Positions 43,300 through 55,511 of a stretch of 64,000 bases of DNA are shown here, in pieces. Position numbers and translations under genes: made by a program. A model generated the notes under the pieces. It made no database searches. It was given only the letters and a program-made list of their open reading frames with translations, and was not told the origin of the DNA. Position 1 is the first letter of the stretch; every line of letters starts with the position of its first letter. The stretch comes from Jackrogersella multiformis (Eukaryota; Ascomycota; Sordariomycetes; Xylariales; Hypoxylaceae), in NCBI GenBank assembly GCA_902806575.1, contig CADCXD010000011.1, positions 2,480,001 to 2,544,000 on the forward strand, read 5' to 3'.

Positions 43300-44502
43300 A
43301 TGTCGACTTTTGGGCGATAACTTAATGTTTTAAGGGGGCGATGATTTCAAGGCATCTTTTAAAATCAGGGGAAGCAGTGGTAGGCGTAATTACAATGAGG
43401 TATTCTGTGAAACTTGGACTGTTCCTTTATTCCTAAATGCAACGTTAATTTTTACGTTTGGGGCAATGGATTGAGTCTTTTTATGAATTGTTGGCTATAG
43501 CTGATGCGTGGTATTCGATTAAATTCGGATCCGAACGATCGGACTTAGGTTCGGTTATATGATACCTGCGAGCTTGGCAGCTAGAGTGTTTATTTTTTTT
43601 TTAAATCTGGGTTTAAACTCCAAGCTCGTGCCGGCACTTCTCACCAAATTTTTCAAAGAGACCGAGACTGTGGAGAAAGTACTTGAAAGCGGCGGCGTCT
43701 CCTAAACTCCATATAGTACGACTATTCGAGATGAGCCGTGATATTCCAATAGTATTCATTGATGAACTTGCTGATTAGCTTAGTATCGGTTCGCACTGTA
43801 AAACGGGCTATAATTCTATGTCTCAAGGCTCAGTTGGCAATTGGAGGTTCATTATTTCTAACCTACGGGAATTAAATATAATATCCACAATATTCTTTAC
43901 CTCTCACGTTTACACACGGCAGAATAATACATTTAACCTTTATTAACCTTACATCAATATCTATCAAGATACCCATTGAAAGGCTTCAAACGGGACTCGC
44001 CGGATGATTCAAACCAGAAGCGCCGAACTTCAGACCATCCCCGAACTAGAGTCCGCTTTCCGGTGATCATCTACGCCCTTGTCATCATGCACACCCTCCG
44101 CAAGACTCGGGTGTATCCACCTAGTAACTACCCAAAACGGCAATTAAAAAAATTGCGTGTCGAGAACTAGATCTACGATTCGCTACTCCTCCGCACTTCC
44201 AAGGTCATTATTAGAGTAGAGGTAGGAATTTTGGAGATAGTCGTGAGGGGTTCGAGCCTTTCAGGTAATTACCTACCGCCAACTTACAAGGAGTGATGTA
44301 ATACTAAGGTTCTACATAAAAGCACGAGTGACGCAAGCAAACCCTTTTACATGAAGGAAAGTCAAGATAAAGACTTTCAAACTTTGACTATACATCAATT
44401 GGCGATAGTCTAACTAATCCTACACTTTAACACCTTTGAAGATATCTAGAATAGCTTCACTCAACTATCTCAACTACCTAGCACACTGAAAAGGGGGAAA
44501 AC
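43300..44502. other. Intergenic
   Basis: A frame without an ATG start (43976-44170) encodes a basic, protein-like stretch but has no recognisable relative; it may be a gene relic. A T-homopolymer is at about 43590-43602. The 150 bases before 44503 are typical promoter sequence. Confidence 0.5.
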
Positions 44503-45373
44503 ATGGCATCCGAGACCAAATACCCGGATTTAACAAACTTCAAAGCTCTAAGGTAAACGAACCCCCCAGCTCCAATCCGTCTACCCCAACCAACAAATGA
44601 GCTTAACTCACATTCCCAGCTTCGACTGCTACGGCACACTCATCGACTGGGAAACCGGCTTCCAAAACGCGGTGCGGGTGCTGACCTCGCAGCTGCCGGC
44701 CGCCCACCCCCTCAACACCGACCCGCCGGCGGAGGCGGTGCGGCGGCTCAACGACAAGGCCAACGCGCTAGAGCGCGCGCGCCCCACGCTGCCCTACAAC
44801 GAGCTCCTCGTCGAGGCCATCACGGCCTTCGCGCGGTCGGACCTGCAGCTGGCCGGGCTGCCCGACAGCGTGGCCGAGCCCTTCGGCAACTCGCCCGGGA
44901 CGTGGGCCGCGTTCGCGGACACGGTGCCGGCGCTGCTGGCGCTGGGCCGGCGCTACAAGCTGGCCATCCTGTCCAACGTCGACGGCGGGAACATCGCGGC
45001 CACGGTGGGCGCGCGCCTGGCCCCCGCCCGCTTCGACGCCGTGTACACGGCCCAGGACGTCGGGTCCTACAAGCCGGCGCGCCGCAACTTCGAGTACCTG
45101 TTCGGCCGCCTGCGCGCCGACCTCGGCGTCGACAAGGACAAGGGCGAGCTGCTGCACGTGGCGCGCAGCCTGCCCGCCGACCACGTGCCCGCCAAGGAGA
45201 TCGGCCTGCCGAGCGTGTGGATCTCGCGGGGCGGCGAGAGCCAGAGCGGGCAGGGCGTCGGCGGCGACTATGCGGCGTTGAGGGATAAGGTGGCGTTTGG
45301 GTGGCGGTTTGATACGTTAGGCGATTTTGCGGAGGAGGTGGAGAGGCAGTTTGCTGCGAAGGAGAAGGCGTGA
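44503..45373 (+). CDS. Haloacid dehalogenase-type hydrolase (HAD type II)
   Basis: HAD-superfamily hydrolase resembling L-2-haloacid dehalogenases. Exons are 44503-44552 and 44620-45373, giving 267 aa. The nucleophile Asp19 lies in FDCYGTLIDW. Motif II is AILSNVDG, motif III is the Lys in SYKPARRNFEYL, and motif IV is SLPADHVPAKEIGLPSVWI, where this family usually has an HDH triplet; here it is ADH. The cap domain lies between about residues 25 and 115. The coding region is very GC-rich with strong third-position G/C. Ascomycetes carry several such genes of uncertain substrate. It is convergent with the Rrn9-like gene, 217 bp between stops. Confidence 0.88.
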
Positions 45374-45385
45374 TGGGGATGGATG

Positions 45386-45422
45386 GATGGGATGGGATGG
45401 GATGGGATGGGATGGGATGGGT
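45386..45422. repeat. (GGGAT)n microsatellite
   Basis: GGATG units followed by about six GGGAT units just after the stop codon of the HAD gene; one strand is strongly G-rich. Confidence 0.85.
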
Positions 45423-45590
45423 TAGGGTGGGAGATAGGGGTTGGCTTGTGATGTGGAGAGTGATGTGAGATAGGGAGCTTGTAGGAAGCATTATAGCTAG
45501 GTACAGATCAGAAGAAACACGAGCTTGAATGGAAATATAGTAGTCAATAACTCCAAATACTCAATGCGAAACCTCTCTACAAACCAACAT

Positions 45591-48039
45591 TCAGTCACCG
45601 TACTCGCTCCCCTCACCCATCCTTGTATCCCCCTCCCCATCCTCATCCGCCTCACTCGCACCTGCACCACCTCTCCTCCCCCGTCCCCGCCCATGCTCAT
45701 GCGCACTCTTCTTCTTCCTCCTCGGCTCCTCCGCCGCGTCGCCGGCCCTCCACCCGGGCCGCATGCGGATCGGCCGCAGGAACCCGTCCACGTGCACGGC
45801 GCCGTACATCTCGTCCTCGCTATCCACCTCGTCCGCCGAGAACATCGTCGCCCCCCCTCCCACTGCTTCCTCCCCTCCTTCCGACCCCGGCCACCCGTGC
45901 ACCAGCTTCAGATGCCGCAGCAGATTCGTGCGCCGCGCGAACCCCTCCCCCTCCGCGGCCCGCGGGCAGTCCCGGACCGAGCACACGAAGTTCCCCTGCG
46001 GCGCCGCGGACCGCGACCGGCTGCGCGCCCGGGGCCTGGACGCGCTGCGCGAGGGGCCGGGCGAGTCGTCGGAGTCGTCGTCTGTAGCAGCGGCCGGCGC
46101 GCGCGTGCGCATCGGGATGGAAATCTGGCTCTGCGTCTCGATATCCGGGCCTTCGTTTTCGCGCCCGGCTTCGTCTACATCCGCGTGCGCGTCTTCGCCT
46201 AGGAGCGGCGGCCGCGGCATGCCCGGCACGTACATCGTCACCTTCCCCATAGCGGCGGCGGCCTTGCGGCCGGACGCGGCGGGGCCCTCGACCAGCGTGT
46301 GCAGCGCCATGGCCTGGCCGAACAGGTCGGCGCAGCGCCGCGCCGCGCGGTCGAGCGCCGCCGGGGGGAACCCGGATAGGGCCGCGGCGCCGAGCACGTC
46401 CCTCCAGTCGCGCAGGCCGAGGCGCGTTTTCGGCGGCGCGGCGCGCGGCCTGCTGCTCGTGGAGAGGGAGGAGGCCTGCGAGGGGGACCGCGTGACCTTG
46501 TCGAGTTTTCGCTTCCGCCGCTCTGGTCTGCCGCGGCGGGGGCCGCCGGTCTGCTCGCCGTCGCCGGAGTTGCCGCTGTCTCTTCCCGGAGCGTCTGGGT
46601 CTGGGTCTGCATCTGCATCTGCATTCCCCTGCTTCTCCTGCTCCGAGTCGTCGGAGAAGACGGGGAGCGCCGCGTTGCGCAGCCTGGCGACGCGCATGGC
46701 GTACTCCCTGTCGGACTCGCCGTCGACGCGCGGGTACACCTTCTTCGGCCTTCCGACTTTGCGCTTCGTGGCGGCTTTGCCTGTGTCCTCGCTTGGCGGC
46801 TGGGGGTCTGCTTCCGGCGTTTCCCTTGCTCGAGATCGCCCGCGAGATCGGGTGCGAGACGAGGGTCCCCGAGGCCTGCCTGGTCGTTTGCCCTTCGAGG
46901 TTGGCGTCTGCGAGCCCTGTCTAGACAACGGTTTGCGGCCGCTGTGGCGCGAGGAGTCCGACGCTTCCGATTCCCCCGAGTCGGATTGGTAGGTGAGCGT
47001 GGATTCCTGCACGTTATGGAGGACGGTAAGCGTGGCGTCTAGTTTGGTGAGTATGTGCCGTACGGAAGGACGTAAGAGACTGTATGATAGATCGTCGTCC
47101 GTGGAAATCGTTGGTTTCAGACGTGGTTTCTTAAACGGTTCATGCTGAAGTTCGGCTTCGGTTTTCAACTCATCGACACCCATATTCTTCTCATCACCGC
47201 TCGCCCCCTCGGGCTTAATGGTCTTCGACCTCGATCTTGATCTGCTTTTTGAGGCAGACTTTCTGCTGCTAGCGGACGTAGACCCCGCCATCTCTGCGTC
47301 CGACTGCTCATCCTCATCTTCACCATCACCCTCCTCTTCCAGCTCCTCCTCGTCTACCTCCTCATCAGACGTACTCGCTTTAGCCCAAGGTCTAGCGTTG
47401 AATTTCTCCTTCGCCGCCTTCAGGATCTCGGCACTGATAATCTCCTCCAGTGCCGTACTCGGCATCTCGCGAACGGGCTTTCTAATCGTGAACTTCTCAT
47501 CTGGGTCGTTCTGCAGACCCCTCGCAAAGCCCTGCAGCGGCGGGACCTTATCCGCACGCATGGGCCAGGCCGTCCACGACCGCTGCGGCAGCCAGTCGTC
47601 GGGCTGGACGAATTGGCCTGTCGCCGCGTCGACGTCCTAATTCAGAGTTAGCACAGCTCATTGTGTATTCAATCAATTGCCTTTATCTTAAAAATCTCGC
47701 CTTAAACCCCAAAATAATATAAACAAACGAATCGCTCATTATCCTAATTCAATCCAAACAACCTACCTGACCAGCCGCCGGCGCATGAAAAGCCACCCCC
47801 TCCTTCGCCCTCCTATGCCTCTGCTTCAGCGCAAACGCATTGTACAGATGCACGGACAGATCCCTGTCGTGAATTTCCTTGAGCGCGGCTAGCGTGTCGA
47901 TTTCCTCGCTGTTGAGCTGCTGCCATGTGGATTTCGGACCGCGCCACCTATTAGGTCGCTCGTCCTCATCGTCGCCTAATGAATCGCTGGAGTCATCACG
48001 AGGTATGTATTCATCTGACTCGTCTGCTGCTGATGCCAT
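45591..48039 (-). CDS. RRN9: Rrn9-domain RNA polymerase I initiation factor, with C2H2 finger
   Basis: Exons (minus) are 48039-47767 and 47636-45591, giving 772 aa. The N-terminal ~90 residues contain the Rrn9 signature WQQLNSEEIDTLAALKEIHDRDLSVHLYNAFALKQRHRR. In yeast Rrn9 is a subunit of the upstream activation factor that positions TBP at the rDNA promoter. The middle is disordered: acidic runs, Ser/Arg-rich sequence and AT-hook-like cores (KRPGRPRG at about 355, KVGRPKK). A basic VDGESDREYAMRVARLR segment follows. Near the C-terminus is a C2H2 zinc finger, Cys643-x4-Cys648-x17-His666-x4-His671 (FVCSVRDC...RHLKLVHG), then acidic and Lys/Arg-rich tails. Yeast Rrn9 lacks such a finger as far as I know. 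Symbol is by domain only. Confidence 0.78.
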
Positions 48040-48383
48040 GGTACGCACGATTTTAGTAATTTTAGACTAGCATGATAATAGTGGTTGAGTTGGTGAGAAC
48101 CTTATGTTAGGTTGTGGTTTGAAGTTGAAGATGGATAGTTCCACGGATGTCAATTGAACAAGTAAAATTTTCTAACATTTCTCACTTCTAAGGTTACGGA
48201 GATAAAGCCGCAAAACTCAAACAGCAACACAAGGCAAAATTCGCATCGCAAAAGTGCTAGGTACCTATAAATGAAGCAGTGTATTTAATACTTCGTACGA
48301 TAACTTAGATCTTGCGAAATCATTTTTAGTGATAGTACCTATTATCAAAACATCTACCTCAAGTACCTCTCTATTTAACCCCT
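48040..48383. other. Short spacer between two minus-strand genes
   Basis: Promoter of the Rrn9-domain gene and 3' end of NOP7. One CTAGGTACCTA palindrome lies at about 48259-48269. Nothing else is seen. Confidence 0.6.
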
Positions 48384-50492
48384 TTACGCCTTCGTCCTAC
48401 CCTTCTGCTTTTCCAGTTTTCTCCTCTTCTCCCTAAGCTTTTGGTCTTCTGCGCTCTTCTTATTGTTGGTGTACTGCATCTGCTCGAACAGCTTTCTCTT
48501 CTTCTTGCTGAGCATTCCCTTTGCCCTTTCGAGCTCTTCGGCCTCCTCTTTAGCTAACTTCGCAAGTCGCTTCCTCGCCTCCACCTTAGCCTTAGATTGA
48601 GCATTTGAGGAGGCTTGCTTAATTGGTTTGCCTGTCAGTTCGGCTTCAAGTTCTCGCTGGTACTGTTGTTCAATAGCCTGCTCGTCATCCTCTGAATCAT
48701 CTGCATCCGCCTCTTTCTCATCATCCGAGAAGCCTCCAAACGTGTTGTCGTTACCGTCTTCATCCTCATCATCATCAGATTGCGCAATATCCATGCCATC
48801 GGCTCCGCCTGCTATCTTCTTAACAGCAAGGCTGCTGTCAAGTTCATCGTCCTCTTCCACATCCTCTTCGTCGACCTCTTCGTCGCTAGCCTCCAATGCT
48901 TCGCCCTCGGTCTGTTGCTCCTCCAACGGTACTGTCGGATCATACGCTCCTTGGGTATTTTGTACGAATGGACTCAAATGCGGCGGCAACTGCGCTCCGG
49001 GAGCGTAGAGGTCTGGTCGTTTCAATTCGCCGTCGTTTATACTATCCCATACCCATTGCGGCTGCACGTAGGTTCGGCCAGGCATCCTTTGATTCGATTC
49101 AAGTTTCTGAGCCGTCTGGTTGTCTTCACCATCGCCTTCTTCTTGCACGGTAGCCTGGATTACCGGACGGTCGACTATTTGGTGCGTAATAGAAGGATCA
49201 CGCTCGTTAGTCGTGTATGCGCCCTCGCCTAATATGGCATCCCAGCCAATACGCTTGCAGCCGAACGCGCGGAGTATAAATTCCAGCGGCTGTCTTGGAG
49301 TTTCTCGGGACAGGTAGAATGTACAGTTCGCAAACATCGACTCAGGTTCGTCCCCCGAGTAGCTAGGCTGAGGTAGAACATCACCACCCGGCGCGGCCGG
49401 TTCGAATTTGTCGATCGCATCAGCTGTTGCTTCGTCATGGTCGGCTTCGGCGTCACCTCGATCCCCATCGACATCAACTTCTCGCATCTCTTTGATGAGC
49501 TTATTCACTTCGGCCTGGGTCTTTGGGTCCGGTCCAACCTCCGCGTCGTCGTTCGTCAGTTGCGCCGGGGCTTCATTTGAGATAGTAGTCCCATTGCCCT
49601 CGAGCTTGAAAGCACCAAGCTCGCCGGCTTGCTCGTCTTTGGCCTGGTCGAATTTAGGCGGATACTTCAAGCCAACGGAAGTGTACAGTCTGAAGTTAAC
49701 AAAACTCAAGAGGGTCATGTAGAACTCGACAAAAGTGCCCATGATTCTGAAATCCACATCTCCTACCACTCTCTGGTTGAACTTGTACGGGACGAGCCAT
49801 AAGATGTCTTCGCCCTGAATGCTCGCCTGGTAGTAGATACCTTTGATAGATAGGAAAGACTTGCGCAAGCTCTGGGATACGATTAGGTAGTGCTCAAACT
49901 CTAAGCACAGCCGTTCGCATCGCGCAATCATCTTGGCAGGGACGGTAGATGTAGATGGTAGATTGGCAAAGAGGAAGAGCATAGAGAGGCAGTCATCGAG
50001 ATCGCGCAGAGCATCGACGAAGGTAGGATATCGATCTCGAATGACATTATCGAGAGTATATCGCGGCTTTCCCGTCTTCTCGGGCCTTCCAGCATTGCGC
50101 TCGAGTCGGCTTGCGTCGCCAACGTCTCCACGACCAAGTGCTTTGGAGATCTTCTTCTCGAGAGCCTTCTGCTCTCTGAACTTCTGTAATAAGGGTTCGT
50201 GCAAGAGAAACTGGATGTCCTTGGCGTAGTAAAAGGTAGTAGAGGGCGTAGAGCTTTTGGAAGCCTTCTTCCTATTTCTAGGTTCTCTCGGGAAGATACT
50301 GAAGCACAAATTAGTAACAATTCGACTATGCGACCAAGTTATCAGCGGTTGATGGCAATAATTCCCTTACCCTTTCCATATACACAGCTTTCGGAAATCT
50401 GGAAGACTGATCTGAAGCTTCTTCACAGCATGGGTTCGGGTAATGTAGTTTTTGGCATTTCCAGCCTCTCCCTTCTTCTTTATCCTACCCAT
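48384..50492 (-). CDS. NOP7: Pescadillo homologue Nop7 (60S ribosome assembly)
   Basis: A nucleolar protein of the PeBoW complex (Nop7-Erb1-Ytm1), required for 27S pre-rRNA processing and 60S assembly. Exons (minus) are 50492-50371 and 50298-48384, giving 678 aa. The start [19 protein letters not shown] is diagnostic of the family. The pescadillo N-domain spans about 1-290. A BRCT domain runs at about 360-450 ([30 protein letters not shown]). The acidic, Glu/Asp-rich region and basic coiled-coil tail (about 520-678) are as in fungal homologues. An in-frame ATG farther upstream (50564) is ignored because homologues begin at MGRIKKKG. It is adjacent to the Rrn9-domain gene on the same strand; both serve ribosome production but have separate promoters. 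Confidence 0.96.
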
Positions 50493-51090
50493 TATCGTCG
50501 ATTCGAGTTTGATTGTATATGTTTGTGTTCGTAGAGAAAAATAAATGTAAGAAGTGATGTTCAAGAAGTCGATTGATAGGTGATGAAAGTCAAGCGGATC
50601 GGATCGAATCGAATGAATGAATAAAAATGAATAAAAAGTTGTAGCCCCGCTAAACTTTTCTTAAACTTTTTCTAAACTTTTTTTACTGCCACTACTTAGT
50701 ACAGAATTGCCGAAGTTGACCGCTTTCTGGGGTACTAAGCTAAGCTTAAACTGCTCTAGTATCCTTATCGATAAGACTAGCTGCCAGCAACGCAGTTCCA
50801 GGTTGACGTCGAATTGGAACTCGCATTGGATCCCCAAAACCACCTGGGCACCCCTGCACTTATTTAGCCTTGCAACCTCCAGCTACATACACTAATAGAA
50901 AGAGCCAAGAAATGACACGGAAAAGGTCAAGGTGTTCCTACTGAATTTCTTGAATACGAAATACCTACATGTGTACTTACATCTACTAAGGTACCTGGTA
51001 ACATCAACAACTTTTTAACTCTTACATCTTCAATTCAAGTCTTCTAACTTGAGCAAGAAAACCAACCATCGTCGACGATGGAATTGCATT
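50493..51090. other. Divergent promoter region between NOP7 and PIG-U
   Basis: A 598-bp spacer with short GGATCG/GAATG repeats near 50600-50635 and one GTACCT element. No independent gene is supported. Confidence 0.6.
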
Positions 51091-51104
51091 ATGAATCGCG
51101 GTAA
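51078..51104 (+). promoter_or_regulatory. uORF overlapping the PIG-U start codon
   Basis: An ATG at 51078 opens an eight-codon frame (MELHYESR) ending with TAA at 51102-51104. It overlaps the presumed start at 51091 and ends just before the next in-frame ATG at 51106. If transcribed it should reduce initiation at 51091 or shift it to 51106. Confidence 0.45.
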
Positions 51105-52516
51105 AATGCATATCCAGGAGAAAGCCGGTTTATACGCCGCTGCTGCTCTACTGCGACTAATTCTATTCGCTTTCTTTCCTGCACTTCCAGATTTGCTGAC
51201 TGGCCGTGTCGAGATCTCGACTCCTATGACGAGTTTCAAGAGATGTAAGGATAATTATACCCTCGGATATTTATAAATTGACATATAAGACTCATCGTAT
51301 CTATAGTGCAAGAAGGATTATTTTTGTATAATCACAATGTCTCGCCATATGATGGCGGCGTCTACCACCAAGCCCCGTTACTCCTCCCACTCTTCTCTCT
51401 CCTCCCCGACCCGACGGCCTATCCGATATTCGCATATCTCCTATACATTATAGTCGACCTGCTAAGCGCCGACGCGCTTTACAAGATCGCGGAGTCGGGA
51501 GAAGCAGGCGCATCGCGGCTCTTCACCTCGGCTCGCAAGGACAGGAAATGGAGCGGTTACATCGTCGCAGCTATGTATGACGCCTCCATCACGATAATCA
51601 TATAACACCCACCATACACCATTCACTACCCAGCCATTTGCTAACAAGAATTCTCTATAGCTTCCTCTTTAACCCGTTCACCATCGCGACATGCATGGCT
51701 CGGCCGACCAATGTCTTTACTACCTGCGCCATCCTCCACGCGATATCAAAGGCTATATCCGGCAACCCATTTACATCCATGCTCGGCCTCTCATTCGCGA
51801 CCTACCTCTCAATGTATCCCGTCTTACTTCTGCCGCCATTAATATTACTTGCCTACGACCGGCAACATGCTTCGAACAAGACATCATCCCTGCTGCAATT
51901 TGCAGGCCTCAACGTCGCGGCAGTTAGTCTCTGCCTCTCGGTCCTGTTCTTGGTATCCTACCTCCTCACCGGGTCTTGGGAATTCCTTGCCTCGACCTAT
52001 GGCATCCAGTTGACATTGACGGACCTCACACCCAATGTCGGGCTGTGGTGGTACTTCTTTATCGAGATGTTCGACAGCTTCCGCGCTTTCTTCCTCGCCG
52101 TCTTCTGGTTGCACCTCTCCTGCTATGTGGGCGGGCTCTCGATTCGCATCCGCACCCAACCGCTCGCCGTACTAACAATACTCCTCGGCATCTTTGCCAT
52201 CTTTAAACCCTATCCCAGCATCGCCGACACGAACTTATTCCTAGCTATGGTGCCGCTGTTCAGACACGTGTTCCCCCTATTGCGATACACATTCTTGAGC
52301 GCGTCCACCATACTCTACTCCTCGTTCCTCGGGCCCTCTTTCTATTACCTATGGATTTACGCCGGCAGCGGGAATGCGAACTTCTTCTACGCCATCACCC
52401 TAGTCTGGAGCCTCGGGCAGAGCTTGCTCATCAGCGATCTGACATTCGCCGTGCTCCGGGACGAGTGGGAGATCGAGCGGCCCGAGATGGCCGGGAAGGA
52501 AATCCGACAGATCTAG
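51091..52516 (+). CDS. GAB1: GPI transamidase subunit PIG-U (Gab1/Cdc91)
   Basis: A multispanning ER-membrane subunit of the GPI transamidase that attaches GPI anchors to proteins. Exons are 51091-51244, 51307-51574 and 51661-52516, giving 425 aa. It has about eight to ten hydrophobic helices. Family signatures are GLFLYNHNVSPYDGGVYHQAPLLLPLFSLL near residue 55, FLFNPFTIATCMARPTNVFTT at about 142-162, and GLWWYFFIEMFDSFRAFFLAVFWLH, the segment conserved with mannosyltransferases. A more conservative start is Met6 (51106), because a short uORF overlaps 51091. It is divergent from NOP7. Confidence 0.95.
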
Positions 52517-54096
52517 TAGCCGTGTCGTGGTCGCCTGTTTCGCATCGGCGCTGTAGAATTCATAGGAGGAACCCCAGCATAGACTATGTCAGAGAATAAC
52601 GAGGCAACCTAGAGTTACTATGGATATTAGAAATACAACAAATTTCATCTAAAGCAGGACGTTGATTATGCTGGCTCTTCCTAGTGATTTTGTGTCGTAG
52701 GTTCAGTCATACTCATCAGTAATCGATGGCTTCAGCTCGCATAACCCCCAAACCGCGCCCGAGAAGAGCTCGTATAGAACAATTGGGGTATCTAGCCAGT
52801 CGTTTCCCTACTGCTTGCTACTCGAATCATAGATTTATTTAAAGAGCAGCACATTTAAAGGGTCAATCGACCCCTTAACGAAATTCACAACCACAATACG
52901 GGACGACTGTCCCTCACCGTCACTATTGCGTTTATTTTCATCTCAACGATATGCGTAGCCGAGATGAAAGGCGGGAGTGACTATATAACAGGTAAGTATC
53001 AATGTCAATGTAAATATTTCTATATCTCAAACAGCATTTTAGTGGATGAATAGAGAAGTATAGACAGATATGATAATCTGCCAGCCCAATATCTTAGTAT
53101 ATCAAAAAAGGGGGGTAGGTAGGCTAAACGAAAACCCATCGACGCCGCACTTCTAATGGGAACAACCAACTACAGGTAGGCATGCACTGAGACAATCCCT
53201 ACATGCCTGCCTACAAATATATATACCTATAGTTATAAAGAGAATAGGGGCTCGAATGTAACCAGAAAGCCCAAGCTCAAATCCACGCCTACATCTCATC
53301 CTACCCTAACACATCTCTTGAAAAGAACCACCCACGGCAGACTAGGTACCTACAAATCACAAACCGCAAAACCAAGACCCTAAAACTCACGAGTTCATCA
53401 CACGTACCTAGCACCTGCGTACCTACATCTAAGATAGAACCTCGCAGATAAGTACCAAACACCAGGTACCTACCCTTCATAGCCGTCCTACCCACGCCGC
53501 CCTTAAAGACGTATTGATCTAGAGTACTTCTTCCACGCATGAAGCAAGCCTCGCAGGGACTTAAGTACCTAGTTATCAAATACGCTTAAACTCATACTCA
53601 TACTCATACTCGCACATATCCATACCCGCACCCCCTTACTAAACCAAAACTAAGCTTATTTATATACAACACCGAGGCACTCTCAGCCGAAGCCTCCCTA
53701 GCATCTATACTGATATTTATACAGTACCTACTCTACATATACACATATATGATTGGTACCTAGGCAGGTAGGTGAGGTACCTACGCGAACTAGTTGAACA
53801 TGTTTAGTCTAGCACCTACTTAAAGCCGTAACATTATCCACATACCTATCATAGTCATATCTCTCAACACCTAAACAATTTAAAATCCGGAGTATTTCCA
53901 ACCCCTTAGTACACTCTCACCCACATTATCACAAGCATAAACATCTAATAGCCTATGTGATAAACTTAACACCAACTAGAGTCATAATATTCGAATTTTT
54001 TTATTTTGTTTCATCGCAGCCGCCTCCCAACCAGCCAGCGCGTAAGCTGAACTCAGCTCAGCTCACATCACCTCTCCTGCCCTCGTTTCCACCCGA
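52517..54096. other. 1.6-kb convergent intergenic region
   Basis: Between the 3' ends of PIG-U (plus) and SAM37 (minus). It has frequent TACCTA/GTACCTAGG elements (53340-53480, 53560, 53755-53785) and an ACTCATACTCAT repeat near 53590-53610. The open frames here are short and not protein-like. Confidence 0.6.
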
Positions 54097-55511
54097 TCAC
54101 AGCGTCCGATCCGGGAGCTCGTAATCCGAGTCGGCAACCGAGCGCGTGTCTCTCCGCGGGGGGGACTCGACGACGTCCACACCAGACGCAAAGGCGTTAG
54201 CCTGCTGGTCCCACGGGGGCAGCGCGCTTAGTATGGCGCCTATCTCGCCGAAGCGGTGGAGGCTAGTTTTGCCTCTGGCCGACTCGAAGCGGTGCGTGCT
54301 TGCGCCAAGCGGGTCTAGCGATCGAAAGAAGGCCACGGCGCCCAGCGCGGCAGCGCCCGCGACAAGCCCCCCTACGGCGACGATCAGCTGGGTAGGATCC
54401 CTCGCGTCATCGCCGCCGTCGTCCCCTCGGGTTTTGCTCGCGCGCCACCTCCGCCAGCTGGTCCCGACGCCTGGAACGGCTTCGAGCGATCCTTCCGCGA
54501 AGCGGCCAATCAGGCCCGGCGCGCCTCTCGGCGTGGGATCCCTCCAGGGCAGCGCGTGACCGCGGTCGTGCTCGCAGGATTGGATCCCCTTCGAGAAAGA
54601 AGCTAGGCGGCCGTAGGATTTTTCTAGCGCGTTCTTTAGGATGGGGTGCGGTGTCTGCACCCGCATCAGCTGAAGATAGCCGTAGGCTAGGAAATCCAGC
54701 GACGATGGCTTTTCATCCCGAAGGAAGAAGGTCTTATCCCCGCGAAGCTGGTCTAGGACTGAATAGAAGTCCTCTGCAAAATGCTGAAAGCGGATGGCAG
54801 CTGTGTGCTCGGGCTGCAGGGTCCTGCTGGGACCTAGACGCTCCCGGAGTTTTAGAAAGCCAGTGGACGTCGTTTCAGCTGGGCCGCTGGGAGGAGATTC
54901 CTCGGCATCCACTTCAGCCGCGAGGTAGCCAATGCCAAGGTGCTCAGCCTTTTGGACGGCAGCGGCGCGAACAGCTGGGGGGACAGTCCACGTGAGAGGA
55001 AACGGGAGGAGAGATGAGTAGGCAGGTCGAGTTATGTCAGCCCAAGCCCTCGGCGAGACATAAAGCGACATAGCGAGCAAACCAGAGCCGCGGGTAGCCA
55101 AGAATGAGGCACATGCTAGGGAATCGGCCCTCTGTAGCGGTGTGAGGTCATCGTCAATGTGTAAAATACCATGCTTGGTAAGGTATGAAACGATGTCCGT
55201 ATATCCAGAAGTCCAGATACCTTTGTGACTCAAGGCGGGGAGGCGGTCTACCAGATATTTGATCAGCTGCCAATCATCAGGTCTGCGGGGGAGATATCTT
55301 TTGACGGGGAAGATCACGATATGGATGTGTTTAATTAAGGATGACAAAGACGAGGCGTACAATCAGGGCTAATAGCAGCATCATTGCTGGCGATCAGGGA
55401 CCAATGTTGGTGGGGAATGGAGCTGTGAAAACATTCAATGGCGGCTAGACATTCTGGGTCGATGGAGTCGAGGCCGAATGCTGACCCCCAAACATGGAGT
55501 TCCAAGACCAT
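54097..55511 (-). CDS. SAM37: Mitochondrial outer-membrane import protein Sam37/metaxin
   Basis: A subunit of the sorting and assembly machinery for beta-barrel proteins. Exons (minus) are 55511-55361 and 55247-54097, giving 433 aa. The N-terminus MVLELHVWGSAFGLDSIDPECLAAI is diagnostic. The acceptor at CTGGTAG was chosen because it gives SPDYRLPALSHKGIWTSGYTDIV, which aligns with the GST-N-like domain of homologues; nearer acceptors would insert unrelated residues. The GST-like fold continues to about residue 300 (FFLRDEKPSSLDFLAYGYLQL is the metaxin C-domain signature). A hydrophobic helix at about 345-367 is the likely outer-membrane anchor. The protein cooperates with MICOS, whose core subunit Mic60 is also in this window. 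Confidence 0.93.

Noticed and set aside
43976..44170. Basic 64-codon frame between the DUF1772-like and HAD genes
   Set aside because: No ATG at the start, no recognised similarity and no splice partner.
45525..46992. Plus-strand frames of up to 409 codons opposite the Rrn9-domain gene
   Set aside because: Ser/Arg/Pro-rich antisense shadows; the minus strand encodes the zinc finger and continuous protein.
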